Shown piece after piece: positions 1 to 7,736 of a DNA stretch of 64,000 nt. The position numbers were made by a program, and so were the translations under genes. The stretch comes from Flavivirga jejuensis. Lineage in GTDB: Bacteria > Bacteroidota > Bacteroidia > Flavobacteriales > Flavobacteriaceae. Where the stretch lies: positions 1,178,001 to 1,242,000 of the forward strand of contig NZ_JAUOEL010000001.1 in the NCBI RefSeq assembly GCF_030540765.1, read 5' to 3'. The notes under the pieces are model-generated. The model saw only the letters and a list, made by a program, of their open reading frames with translations, ran no database searches and was not told the origin of the DNA. Position 1 is the stretch's first letter; each line of letters starts with the position of its first letter.

Positions 1-833
1 TCTAAGGCAGTAGTGTATTCGATAGCTTTTTCTTTTAATTCATTCCATCTAGCACTTCCTCGCTCTCCTTCTAATTCTAATTTTACAAGCTCGTCTTTTA
101 CTTTTCTCAAATCAGTAGCTAAAGACACGTTTTCTGTACGCACTTCTTTTAATTGGAGTTTGTAATCTTCAAGAGCTACTTTCTCTTCATTTAAAGCTTT
201 CTTTGCCGCTTCGCGTTCACTTATTAAATTAGCTTGATCTTGCCCTGGAGCTGTTGATTTTATCCTCTTGTCGGAATCTTTAATAAAATCCTCGGTACTT
301 TTTATATTCAGCTGCGTTTCTTTTATCTTTTCCTTAATGTCATCTAAGGATCCTACAACTCCAATCGAAGCCTGCTTCATTTTATCTTCAAAGAAATCAA
401 CCAGTACGTTAAGTGTGCCAAAATCGTCCTCTACGTTGGTTAATTTTGATATAAGACTGTCTATATCATCAACAGATAAATTTAAGCTCTCTATAGATCC
501 CATGTCTTTTGAAAGCGATTTAATAAGGCTGTCAAAGTCTTTCAACTCCTTACTATCAAAAGCATCTTTATTATTCTTGGAAAGATTCTGAAATTTTTTA
601 TCTAATTCGACTATAACTTTACCCTCTGCAGCTACTTGGCTAATTTGAGTTTTAACCGCTTTATTGATTTTATCGTAATCTTTTACGGTGTTGTTGGCAT
701 AGTCTTGCATAGCCTTTTCCCCTTTGGCTATATCTTGGGTATGTTTTTCCCAAAGTATAGAATGGTCTTTAAACTGACTATCGACTTTACTTAAATCTAA
801 GGCTACTTTAAAAAGGACTTCATCACTGGCCAT
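1..833 (-). CDS. Phage tail tape-measure-like protein, N-terminal part (runs off the window)
   Basis: An open reading frame begins at an ATG (833 on the minus strand, MASDEVLFKVALDLSKVDSQ) and stays open to base 1, giving 277 codons without a stop; the C-terminal remainder is outside the window. The visible part is strongly charged and helical, with long runs suited to coiled coil (D/K/E-rich, few prolines) and no signal peptide. The opening 'valDLSKVDSQFKDH' style and its place at the end of a phage-like gene row suggest a tail tape-measure protein, which sets tail length and is threaded through the tail tube. That function is inferred from composition and context only; another long coiled-coil structural protein is possible. 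Confidence 0.55.
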   Translation of the reverse strand, partial: MASDEVLFKVALDLSKVDSQFKDHSILWEKHTQDIAKGEKAMQDYANNTVKDYDKINKAVKTQISQVAAEGKVIVELDKKFQNLSKNNKDAFDSKELKDFDSLIKSLSKDMGSIESLNLSVDDIDSLISKLTNVEDDFGTLNVLVDFFEDKMKQASIGVVGSLDDIKEKIKETQLNIKSTEDFIKDSDKRIKSTAPGQDQANLISEREAAKKALNEEKVALEDYKLQLKEVRTENVSLATDLRKVKDELVKLELEGERGSARWNELKEKAIEYTTAL

Positions 834-920
834 GGCATAATGGTTTTAAATTAATAAAATATTTGCCATGTTGTTGAGCCTGACTGAAGCTCCTGTAGTA
901 TGTTAATTTAATGAATGATT

Positions 921-1475
921 TTACCAATCATCATCATTAGAACCTTTGAGCATATCGCTCAGAGTTTTATTGATTGATTTTTCAATAGCTTCTTTATAGG
1001 GTTGAGCAGATAACCATTTTCTAGGTTTTCCATTCTTTTTAAAAAAGTGTGCTGGTGTTATATTAAAACCTTTATTACTAATCACTTCGTTTTTTGTAAG
1101 ACCTAGTAACCCAAACTCATAATTAACTCCAAATTCTGATATAAATAGAGTTTTTACTCTAGCTCTATTGTCTTTAAAATCAATTTCTATCTCAGGTACT
1201 ATTATCATTTCTTCTGACCAGGTACCCATATTTTTCCAGCTATACTTTATTCTATCTCGGTATTGAAACTTAAGATATTTGTTTTCGATTTCTGATATGA
1301 TGCAATTTCCAATATCAGCACAATTCTTAATTATGTATTCTTTGGCAATAGTAAAAGTTAAATCTGCTTTCTTATTGGTTACAATGAAAGCTGAGGTAAA
1401 TCCGTCTTTGGTAATCTCAAATTTATCTTGAGTATAAGCCAGTATAGGGAAAAGTATAATTATTAAGTATTTCAT
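921..1475 (-). CDS. Putative secreted protein of unknown function
   Basis: 184 residues. The N-terminus MKYLIIILFPILAYTQ looks like a Sec signal peptide cut after about residue 16, so the product is probably periplasmic or surface located. The mature part alternates short beta-like segments and ends in an acidic tail (SNDDDW). The spacing of 'FTIAKEYIIKNC' and 'YKEAIEKSINKTLSDML' vaguely recalls DUF4468-type small secreted proteins of Bacteroidota, but I cannot confirm a family. It sits between a DUF5681-like gene and the tape-measure-like gene on the same strand, so it may be a cargo gene within the phage-like row. Confidence 0.6.
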   Translation of the reverse strand: MKYLIIILFPILAYTQDKFEITKDGFTSAFIVTNKKADLTFTIAKEYIIKNCADIGNCIISEIENKYLKFQYRDRIKYSWKNMGTWSEEMIIVPEIEIDFKDNRARVKTLFISEFGVNYEFGLLGLTKNEVISNKGFNITPAHFFKKNGKPRKWLSAQPYKEAIEKSINKTLSDMLKGSNDDDW

Positions 1476-1504
1476 ATTTTAAATTTAACTATTTAGATTT
1501 GAAT

Positions 1505-1897
1505 CTATTCCTCTAATTTTCTTTCCTTGATAATCAGTGTAACCTTTTGCATTTTTGACTGTGTTGGAGGCGTTGTAACATGCATATTCTGATTCGCTTT
1601 TCCATCAATTTGTTCGAGAATAATTTGCAAAGCCTTTATGCTATCGGTGCCACGCTTTGACATAGCCCATTGCTTTAATTTAATGGCCAGTTGCATTTCT
1701 GTTGGCAGTTTAAGTTTCACATTACCATTCTTGTAAACCCTAATCACATCCTTTTTTTCTATCAAAATTTCCCCATCTGCTTCTAAAAGCTCAATTAACT
1801 GTCTTTTTATAGATGGTTTTCTACCTCCTTTAATTGTGTCTTCTGGTCTTTTGTCGAAGCCGTTCGTGTTTTTCTTATCTCCAAAATTCTCTATCAT
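1505..1897 (-). CDS. Small basic phage-type protein, DUF5681-like
   Basis: 130 residues, ATG start. The N-terminal third holds a 'GFDKRPEDTIKGGRKPSIKRQ' type segment followed by a helical region, which resembles the basic glycine/arginine opening of DUF5681 proteins; these are often found beside terminase genes in phages. The middle (AIKLKQWAMSKRGTDSIKAL) is helical, the C-terminus is lysine-rich. It reads in the same direction as the other phage-like genes. The family assignment is by eye; a terminase-small-subunit-like role is a guess. Confidence 0.5.
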   Translation of the reverse strand: MIENFGDKKNTNGFDKRPEDTIKGGRKPSIKRQLIELLEADGEILIEKKDVIRVYKNGNVKLKLPTEMQLAIKLKQWAMSKRGTDSIKALQIILEQIDGKANQNMHVTTPPTQSKMQKVTLIIKERKLEE

Positions 1898-2031
1898 TCC
1901 GAGTGTTTTTTGAGTGGTTTAGTAAATTTATTTAAAATCATCTAGTTATTTTATATTTTGATTAATCATTTGCTTTTTACTAGTGAAAAAATCTTTAATT
2001 TCCCAAAAAAGAAAACTATGTATTCTTTTAA

Positions 2032-2268
2032 TTAAAATCCTTCATCATCATGGTTAAATTCGTTGGAGATGCTCTTTTCCTGCAGCTGATTTGTTATTTT
2101 TTTGTAATGTCCTTTTTTTATTCTCTCGATACTTCCTATTAATAAGCCGTATTCAATTATTCTATCTCCAGTTTGAATGCTATAGCCATTTTTAACTACT
2201 ACTGCTAATAAGTCTTTCCGAGTAAACTCTTTCTGTATTTTTTTAATAAATAAATCGTGTGAAAACAT
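2032..2268 (-). CDS. Small protein with a probable winged-helix fold
   Basis: 78 residues, ATG start. The pattern F-T-R-K-D-L ... G-Y-S-I-Q-T-G-D-R-I-I ... G-S-I-E-R-I-K-K-G-H-Y-K-K fits a winged helix: a 'S-x-x-T-x-x-R' recognition-helix turn followed by a beta wing with 'G-x-Y-x-K'. I know this pattern from the ends of Bacteroidota primase/VirE-type proteins, where it is a DNA-binding tail. Here it stands alone within the early part of the phage-like row and may be a replication or regulatory accessory. The function is not established. Confidence 0.45.
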   Translation of the reverse strand: MFSHDLFIKKIQKEFTRKDLLAVVVKNGYSIQTGDRIIEYGLLIGSIERIKKGHYKKITNQLQEKSISNEFNHDDEGF

Positions 2269-2320
2269 ATTTTTAAATTTTATTGGGTTAAATATTGTTA
2301 TAGTCTTTTAACAACTATAA

Positions 2321-2980
2321 TTAGTTTCTTCTTGGTAATTTTCCTGATTCCCACGAATCTGGTTCTGGTGTTTTATCAAATCTAGCTTTTGATTCTTTTG
2401 TATTTGCTCCCCATTGAATTACATAACCTTTAAATCGTGGCATGAGTTCATTAGCATCAAAAGTCATCTTTCCTTGAGCAACTTCAAGTTCCATTTTTGC
2501 GTTAAAAGATTCAATCAGTTTTTTGCTATCTGGAATTTGGTTTTTGTTTTGCATCCAAAGCACATTTAGTTCAGATTGTTTTTCTTTTTTTAAAATATCA
2601 ATAGCGCGCGGGCTTTTATCACTATCTTTTTTATTGTCATCTTCTTTTTTACTATCACTATCATTTTCATTATCGGCTTTTTTGGGTAAGTCTTGGTTCG
2701 CAATTAACCCATTGGGTTCTTTGGGTTTTTTAGGTCTGCCACCTTTACTTCCATTTATGCGATTTCTTTCGCATATTATGCCATATTTTGAGTCATCCCT
2801 AACAAACTGATTTTTAAAAGGTATGAATATGGCTTTCATAAGGCCGCTTAACTTTAGATCCCTACCTTTGTGGTAATCTCTCATTGCGTCAATCAATTCT
2901 CCTTTTTGTTCTAGTGATAGTTCGTCTAATACATCGAGACTATCTAAATGGATTATAAATGATTTTTTATCCTGTGTCAT
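2321..2980 (-). CDS. DUF6291-type phage replication-associated protein
   Basis: 219 residues. The N-terminal ~90 residues (FIIHLDSLDVLDELSLEQ..GELIDAMRDYHKG, then FIPFKNQFVRDDSKYG and CERNRINGSKGGRPKK) match the DUF6291 pattern seen in phages and mobile elements of Bacteroidota and Firmicutes, where it usually lies beside replication initiators. The middle (about 95-135) is a low-complexity K/D/E/S linker, and the C-terminal part (FKGYVIQWGAN..) resembles the tail of the same family. The start codon ATG at 2980 abuts the stop of the nuclease gene upstream, implying co-translation. The exact biochemical role is unknown. Confidence 0.65.
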   Translation of the reverse strand: MTQDKKSFIIHLDSLDVLDELSLEQKGELIDAMRDYHKGRDLKLSGLMKAIFIPFKNQFVRDDSKYGIICERNRINGSKGGRPKKPKEPNGLIANQDLPKKADNENDSDSKKEDDNKKDSDKSPRAIDILKKEKQSELNVLWMQNKNQIPDSKKLIESFNAKMELEVAQGKMTFDANELMPRFKGYVIQWGANTKESKARFDKTPEPDSWESGKLPRRN

Positions 2981-3471
2981 TAAAATTTATTGTTAAATTC
3001 ATTAAACCAATTATAGAAATCCTGAAACGTTCTAACAATGATATAAACACCTCCAGCTCGCTCAATTTTCTTCTGATAGTCCTTTTGTGCTTTGCTTTGG
3101 CGATTGTCATTTGTAGACTTACACTTGATCTCTATCTTAATGGACCTCCCCATTATTGTAGAAGAGATATCTGCCGTTCCAACCTGACCGCTCCCTTTTA
3201 TCCAGGTTACACTTCCTACAGTTCGTTGACGTCCAATAACATCTGTAACCGTTTTACGGTTATCTAATTGCTTGCCCATAGAGTTGATTCTTTCAGCTTG
3301 AAAACCGTTTAGTTCTATCAAATCTATTATACATTTTGTTAATCCGTTAGAAGTTCTATCTGAATACTTTGGTTTTGGAATTGCGTATTCTGGTACCGTT
3401 GGATGATCGGCTTTGAGTTTCTCAAGTCTTAACTCAATTAATTTCTTTATGGCCATGTTACTCACTGTCAA
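2980..3471 (-). CDS. VRR-NUC domain nuclease (PD-(D/E)xK type)
   Basis: 163 residues. The C-terminal half carries the VRR-NUC signature: G-x-G-x-x-G-T-A-D with Asp101, then I-E-I-K-C-K with Glu114 and Lys116, then Q125 and Q129 in a helix (QSKAQKDYQKKIERAGG) and V-Y-I-I-V. These are the expected metal-binding and catalytic positions of the PD-(D/E)xK fold. Stand-alone VRR-NUC proteins are common in phages and are thought to act on branched or single-stranded DNA during replication or packaging. It overlaps the preceding 77-codon gene by 14 bp. A second ATG (residue 6) is an equally good start. Confidence 0.75.
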   Translation of the reverse strand: MTVSNMAIKKLIELRLEKLKADHPTVPEYAIPKPKYSDRTSNGLTKCIIDLIELNGFQAERINSMGKQLDNRKTVTDVIGRQRTVGSVTWIKGSGQVGTADISSTIMGRSIKIEIKCKSTNDNRQSKAQKDYQKKIERAGGVYIIVRTFQDFYNWFNEFNNKF

Positions 3472-3691
3472 AAAGATTTAATTGGTTATTGCTAGGAAGT
3501 AAATTCGAATTATTCCAGTTCTTGGGATTAGAGAATAGATATTGTAAGTTGAAACTAGCACATATAATTGGCTGTTCAAGCACATCTACATAAGGACTAT
3601 CTGAGATATGATTCCTTAACTGATTGACTTTTTCTGTATATTTGCTCTGTTCTTCTCCAAAAGAATTAAAGCTATTATTTGAATTTTTCAT
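3458..3691 (-). CDS. Small hypothetical protein in the phage-like operon
   Basis: 77 residues, ATG start, Asn/Ser-rich at both ends, no membrane segment or signal peptide. I do not recognise it. Its 3' end overlaps the start of the VRR-NUC nuclease gene by 14 bp and it lies 11 bp after the helix-turn-helix gene, so it is very likely a member of the same early transcript. Confidence 0.45.
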   Translation of the reverse strand: MKNSNNSFNSFGEEQSKYTEKVNQLRNHISDSPYVDVLEQPIICASFNLQYLFSNPKNWNNSNLLPSNNQLNLFDSE

Positions 3692-3702
3692 TTAGTAGCT
3701 TT

Positions 3703-4008
3703 TTATCTTTTATACTTGAGTGATTTTACTTCTTTTAAAGAATTATCTAGATCAGTTCTCTTAATAAAAACTCTACGACCAATTTTAAAAGCTTTGATAT
3801 AACCTTTCTTAATATAATTGTGAACTGAAAGCTCAGAAACATCTAATTCTTCAGCTACTTCTTTTATAGATAATTTTAAGTTTTGGCTATTTGAAAAGCC
3901 TTCTTTGATAATAGCTTTCATCTCACTTATGTCATTAGTGAGCTTTTGATATTCTTCTACAGAAACATAATGAAGTACAACACTTTCTATTTTTACTTGA
4001 TTACCCAT
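3703..4008 (-). CDS. Helix-turn-helix protein, excisionase/MerR-like
   Basis: 101 residues. After an N-terminal helical stretch, residues about 46-92 form a typical HTH_17/excisionase unit: 'LSIKEVAEELDVSELSVHNYIKKGYIKAFKIGRRVFIKRTDLD', with recognition helix around SELSVHNYIKK and a basic wing (IGRRVFIKR). Such proteins serve as excisionase-like recombination directionality factors or small regulators in mobile elements of Bacteroidota. It overlaps the upstream HTH gene by 8 bp. A tandem of two such genes at the head of the row suggests control of the lysogeny or excision decision, but that is inference. Confidence 0.7.
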   Translation of the reverse strand: MGNQVKIESVVLHYVSVEEYQKLTNDISEMKAIIKEGFSNSQNLKLSIKEVAEELDVSELSVHNYIKKGYIKAFKIGRRVFIKRTDLDNSLKEVKSLKYKR

Positions 4009-4183
4009 TGTTCGCCTCCTTTCTTTGGTTAGCGATTTTATTAACGTAATCTTCCGCGAATAAATATCCTTTTGTATGTTTCGGATTTATTGGTAATAAT
4101 TTGTTTTCCTTTACAAGTCTTTGAATTGTTCTTTGTGAGTAATTTAAGAGGTCAGCAACCTCTTTTGTATTTAAATAGCTCAT
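4001..4183 (-). CDS. Small excisionase-family helix-turn-helix protein
   Basis: 60 residues, almost all of it one HTH_17 unit: 'LNTKEVADLLNYSQRTIQRLVKENKLLP' gives the two helices, and 'KGYLFAEDYVNKI' the wing and end helix. This is the first gene of the minus-strand phage-like row; its ATG at 4183 faces the 320-bp control region. It overlaps the next gene by 8 bp. The size fits an excisionase or a repressor/activator of the early promoter. Confidence 0.65.
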   Translation of the reverse strand: MSYLNTKEVADLLNYSQRTIQRLVKENKLLPINPKHTKGYLFAEDYVNKIANQRKEANNG

Positions 4184-4502
4184 GATTTTCTAGGCATAAA
4201 GCCATGATTTATATTATAGAAAAGATGAAATGCTATTGTTGAACCGCAAATGGCTCCAGTAAAACTGATTTTTTGAGTTTCAGTATACTCCTGTGTAGAA
4301 TGTCGTTTAATTTGAACTTCGACAGAGTTCCTATTTCGCTATTATTGAGACGCGATATCTCCTCTTAAGTTTTTACAAAGTTAAAAAAATAATTCATTTA
4401 TCGTTTATGTGATAGCATTTAAAGGACATAATTATTAACTCCTTTTTTTTAGTTCAATTAACAAACAGAAATAAAGGCCTAAATGCTATTGAAAAAGTAG
4501 AT
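4184..4502. promoter_or_regulatory. Divergent control region with three AAATGCTAT motifs
   Basis: This 319-bp gene-free stretch separates the minus-strand phage-like row from a small plus-strand gene. The 9-mer AAATGCTAT occurs at 4228-4236 (+), as its complement at 4412-4420, and at 4481-4489 (+); the two plus copies extend to AAATGCTATTG. Three matches of one 9-mer in 320 bp placed near both gene starts suggest operator sites or a recombination-protein binding array. A TTTTTAAATT-type AT-rich core lies around 4370-4400. No coding sequence is supported here. Confidence 0.4.
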
Positions 4503-4736
4503 ATGACTTATACTGTAAATGAAAAGCAAAACGAAGTTTATGAGCTTGCATTAAAGATTACAGAAAATCTGAACACAGCTTTTGATAATGGGTACCTGGA
4601 TAAATCAGATTTTTACTCTATGCAAAATGGATTAAAGTTAGCTAAATTACCGCGATCAGATGGTAATAAATCAATGCCTAATATCAGCCTTATTTCAAGA
4701 ATTCGAAAAGACGGAGGAGTGTCCTCAATGTATTAA
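4503..4736 (+). CDS. Small hypothetical protein
   Basis: 77 residues beginning at an ATG after an A-rich leader (GAAAAAGTAGATATG). It has an acidic helical N-terminal half (NEKQNEVYELALKITENLN) and a basic C-terminus; no membrane segment. It is followed 24 bp later by a strong terminator, which supports a real transcript. Its divergent position to the helix-turn-helix genes would suit a small regulator, but no DNA-binding motif is evident. Confidence 0.5.
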   Translation: MTYTVNEKQNEVYELALKITENLNTAFDNGYLDKSDFYSMQNGLKLAKLPRSDGNKSMPNISLISRIRKDGGVSSMY

Positions 4737-4760
4737 TTTTTTTCTTTTTTTATGTGGTTT

Positions 4761-4800
4761 GAGAGCCGTTGAAATTGACATGTCAACGGCTCTCTTTTTT
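4761..4800 (+). terminator. Rho-independent terminator
   Basis: A perfect 12-bp stem, GAGAGCCGTTGA (4761-4772) paired with TCAACGGCTCTC (4783-4794), with a 10-nt loop and a following run of six T. It ends the small gene at 4503-4736. Confidence 0.85.
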
Positions 4801-5070
4801 AATTCAAAATTATTTTAATCATATAAATAGTTGTTGGAAACCTAAAGATATTTATTTTTATGATATGTAATCAATTTTATACAATACTTGTATGAAACTA
4901 TTTAATGAAAAAGATAAACGTTATAATAACCATATAGATAACTATCATGAGTAAACATGAAAAGTAACAGAGAGTTGCTAGGAGTGAAGGTGTCTTTTAG
5001 ATAATTACTGAAGTTAGAAGTTTTAAAACAGGTGTAAGTTTAGATAAGTATTCAATAATAAATTGTAAAA

Positions 5071-6462
5071 ATGAATTCAGGAGAACTTGAACTATATTTC
5101 AAAAGTGATAAATCGACTTGGTTTACAATTGATGAAAATGGTAATAAAAGATGGGATAATGATAAAGTTGAAGAATTTTGGCAAAGAATAAGGGAACATA
5201 AGTCTAGCGATAAAAATTTATATTTTACTGAATTTGTATTCCCTGAGTTTGAACATGAAGCTCGTTTAAATAATGGTGCGTTTCATTATGGTAATTTTTG
5301 GAGTGGAAAAAAATCTTTTAATACTTATGTGTCGTTTAGCAAGGCTAAATTTTTAGGGAAAGCAAACTTTCATAATGTAGAATTTTCTGAAGATGTCTTT
5401 TTTGGTGATGCGGAATTTTATGAAGAAGCACGTTTTGAGAAGTCGATATTTCTTAATTCATTATCCTTTGGAGACTCTGTTTTTCATAAACAAGTTAAAT
5501 TTAACTTAGCTCAATTTCACAAACAAACTCTTTTTGGTAATTGTGATTTTTTATCAAAAACCTTTTTTATAAAAGCTAATTTCAAATCAAGCGTAACATT
5601 TGTAGACACTAAATTTATTGCTTTTGTAGATTTTGTTCAATCTACTTTTTCAGGAGACGTTTTTTTCTATAGGACACTTTTTTCTCACTTATCGAATTTT
5701 TCAATGGTTAAATTTGATAGAGAAACAACTTTTCGTGAAGTTGAATTTAGATCTAAAGTGTTTTTGTCAAAAGTGATTTTCAATTCAGACACTTTGTTTT
5801 CAGACATCAAGATTAATAAAGATTCTACATTAGTTATTCGAGAATGCATCTTAAACAACAATGTTGTATTTAGAAGATGTAACATGAAGAATTTTGTTTT
5901 TCATTTGAGTGATATTAGCAATACTTCTTTTTTGAGTTGTAATTGGAATGTGGACGTAAGAATTACATTAAAGGATGAGGAATATTTGTTAAATAAAGAG
6001 ATTTTTGAATTTCCAAGCCAAGAAAGGTTTAAGGCACTGGAGAATACTTATAGACTTCTTAAAAGGAACTTTGATTCTAATAAAAATTGGGAGCTTTCTG
6101 GGTATGCGTATGTAAGCGAAATGGAAATGAGAAAGAAAAGACTTTTAGTAGAAAAAAAATACTATCAATGGTTTGTTTATTGTTTTTATGATTTTTTTGG
6201 TGGTTACACTCAGGATTTTAAACGCCCTATTGTTAGTTTAATTGGGCTTATTGGTTTGTTCTCGGTAGTTTATTATTTTATCGATTATAATGTCTTAAAA
6301 GCTATTCAAAGAGGGATCAAAGGTGCATTGCCTTATATTTATATAGATACCGAAAATCCATTTACTGGATACTGGCTTATAGCCAGAAATATTGAGTTTT
6401 TATTAGGTGGTATATTTTTAACATTCTTTATTCTAGCATTACGAAAACGTTTCAAACAATAA
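5071..6462 (+). CDS. Pentapeptide-repeat protein with C-terminal membrane pair
   Basis: 463 residues. From about residue 75 to 285 every fifth position is Phe or a similar hydrophobic residue (ANFHNVEFSEDVFFGDAEF and so on), giving a quadrilateral beta-helix of pentapeptide repeats. Residues 320-358 hold the helical motif seen between repeats and membrane part in this family (F-x-A-L-E-N-x-Y-R-L-L-K-R-N-F .. S-G-Y-A-Y-V-S-E-M-E-M-R-K). Two membrane helices follow (about 387-405 and 440-456), then a basic tail (RKRFKQ), so the repeat domain is probably cytoplasmic. Related proteins are sometimes annotated as ion-channel-like. Next comes an abiH remnant only 21 bp away, suggesting a two-gene defence-type unit; that is inference. 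Confidence 0.8.
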   Translation: MNSGELELYFKSDKSTWFTIDENGNKRWDNDKVEEFWQRIREHKSSDKNLYFTEFVFPEFEHEARLNNGAFHYGNFWSGKKSFNTYVSFSKAKFLGKANFHNVEFSEDVFFGDAEFYEEARFEKSIFLNSLSFGDSVFHKQVKFNLAQFHKQTLFGNCDFLSKTFFIKANFKSSVTFVDTKFIAFVDFVQSTFSGDVFFYRTLFSHLSNFSMVKFDRETTFREVEFRSKVFLSKVIFNSDTLFSDIKINKDSTLVIRECILNNNVVFRRCNMKNFVFHLSDISNTSFLSCNWNVDVRITLKDEEYLLNKEIFEFPSQERFKALENTYRLLKRNFDSNKNWELSGYAYVSEMEMRKKRLLVEKKYYQWFVYCFYDFFGGYTQDFKRPIVSLIGLIGLFSVVYYFIDYNVLKAIQRGIKGALPYIYIDTENPFTGYWLIARNIEFLLGGIFLTFFILALRKRFKQ

Positions 6463-6483
6463 TATAAGTTTATAAATAAAAAT

Positions 6484-6776
6484 ATGAATAGAATAATATT
6501 AATTGGAAATGGTTTTGACTTAGCCCATGGTATGTCCACTCGTTATAATGATTTTATAAAAGATTATTGGAAAAAACATGCGAAAACATCAAAAACACAA
6601 ATCCAAGTGTGCGATTTGAAAATGAAGAAATCGCAATTGATAGATCTCCAGGGAGCTTCTTATTAAAAGGAGAATCCTTTGGTGACTTAAAAAATAGTCT
6701 TATAGGTTCTACTAGTGAAGGAATTAAAATATTGGTTTTATTATTTATAAATAGTGATATAATATCCTTTGTTTGA
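6484..6776 (+). pseudogene. Abortive-infection AbiH-like gene, frameshifted and truncated
   Basis: The ATG at 6484 opens with MNRIILIGNGFDLAHGM, the hallmark N-terminus of AbiH-family phage abortive-infection proteins (IGNGFDLAHG), then TRYNDFIKDYW. The frame then ends early at about 6666. The +2-shifted frame from 6567 reads on smoothly (KTCENIKNTNPSVRFENEE) to 6776. The join falls in the A6 run at 6571-6576: one extra A would fuse both into about 97 codons. AbiH proteins are normally around 300 residues, so most of the gene is missing as well. Either a decayed gene or, for the frameshift alone, a homopolymer sequencing error. Confidence 0.75.
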
Positions 6777-6995
6777 CTTAATTTGTATTTTTTCTTTTCT
6801 TAAAAGATCGCTTACCATCTCTGCGTCTTCACTAGCATACATGTACTTAGTTCCTATTTTAAAAAAGGCCACTAGATCAGCTCTCTTAAACTCTTCAGGG
6901 TTGTAGAATGATATGCTAAACCTATCCTCTTGCAGAAATCTTCTCCTTTTAAGTTTAATGGGATAACTTGTTTTTCCATAAGCTCTATATTTCAA
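6741..6995 (-). CDS. Hypothetical basic protein
   Basis: 84 residues from an ATG at 6995. The composition (KLKRRRFLQEDRFSISFYN, AFFKIGTKYMYASEDAEMV) looks like a genuine folded protein rather than a shadow frame, and there is no better frame on the other strand. It converges on and overlaps the last 36 bp of the abiH remnant. I do not recognise a family. It could itself be a fragment. Confidence 0.4.
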   Translation of the reverse strand: MKYRAYGKTSYPIKLKRRRFLQEDRFSISFYNPEEFKRADLVAFFKIGTKYMYASEDAEMVSDLLRKEKIQIKSNKGYYITIYK

Positions 6996-7075
6996 TTTGT
7001 TTTAGAGAGATTATATAATATATTTTATTATAGTCATAATTTAATTAATGATAAAAAAACTGTACTAAAAATGAG

Positions 7076-7402
7076 TTACGAATTATTAAACTTCGTTGTT
7101 TTATATGGAGCTGCACCCATAGCTACCATTAATATTATGATAGGCATAATGTCTTTCCAGTCGAAGTATAAACAAAATGATATGATTATTAGATTAATCA
7201 CAGGTAAAATCACTTGTCTTTTAAATATAACCTTAAAAAAAGGAAAACTAGGAAGGCCTGGAGGATTGTCATGTGTCATATAGCTAATTAATACATAACC
7301 AACAGCAAATAAAATAATAGTAAAATTCATATGAAAAATTTTAATAAAAATATCAAAAATAATATTAACACCAATAACTGTAGTTACGGTATAACAAGAC
7401 AA
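7076..7402 (-). CDS. Small membrane protein of unknown function
   Basis: 108 residues if a TTG at 7402 is used; an ATG at 7330 would give 84. About three to four hydrophobic segments (around residues 8-23, 26-42, 66-82, 86-98) with a short loop NPPGLPSFPFF. The hydrophobic pattern favours this strand over the opposing plus-strand frame at 6930-7283. No family recognised. It lies among other small membrane genes on the same strand between the abiH remnant and ssrA. Confidence 0.4.
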   Translation of the reverse strand: MSCYTVTTVIGVNIIFDIFIKIFHMNFTIILFAVGYVLISYMTHDNPPGLPSFPFFKVIFKRQVILPVINLIIISFCLYFDWKDIMPIIILMVAMGAAPYKTTKFNNS

Positions 7403-7516
7403 AACACTCTTAAATATAATTTGCTATCGGCATAATCACGATAAAGCCAAAGAGACTATAAAGTGTATGTGCGATTACTGCAATGACACAAATAACGAAA
7501 ACCTGTAGCTATCGTG

Positions 7517-7726
7517 CTACGCAAAATAAGACCAAAAAGATGAAAACAGTTGTAATCCGAACCCCATTATTAAAAGCACTAACCCCCATTCTTGTTTGGA
7601 AGTTACTGGAGCAAAACCGCTAACTCTCATTTCACCAGGATTATAAAACATCATTATAACACCAATGATATCCATAAGGAGACCTAAGACTGATAAAAAT
7701 TGGTAAGAAATAAGAAAATCGCACAT
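7517..7726 (-). CDS. Small two-helix membrane protein
   Basis: Taken from the second ATG (7726; MCDFLISYQFLSV), which avoids overlapping the gene upstream; an ATG at 7762 is also possible. Two membrane segments, LSVLGLLMDIIGVIMMF and WGLVLLIMGFGLQLFSSF, flank a polar loop (YNPGEMRVSGFAPVTSKQE). This hairpin shape is common for uncharacterised small membrane proteins; no function can be given. Confidence 0.5.
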   Translation of the reverse strand: MCDFLISYQFLSVLGLLMDIIGVIMMFYNPGEMRVSGFAPVTSKQEWGLVLLIMGFGLQLFSSFWSYFA

Positions 7727-7736
7727 AATTAAAATT

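Noticed and set aside
268-591. Plus-strand frame of 107 codons, Ser-rich
   Set aside because: It is the antisense of the long minus-strand coiled-coil frame that is open from 833 to the window edge.
2523-3267. Two plus-strand frames (2523-2810 and 2959-3267)
   Set aside because: Both lie opposite the DUF6291 and VRR-NUC genes, whose protein motifs are convincing; low-complexity Ser/Leu composition marks them as shadows.
6930-7283. Plus-strand frame of 117 codons
   Set aside because: The opposing minus-strand frames have better hydrophobic/protein-like pattern; this frame has mixed composition and no clear start context. Retained uncertainty is low either way.
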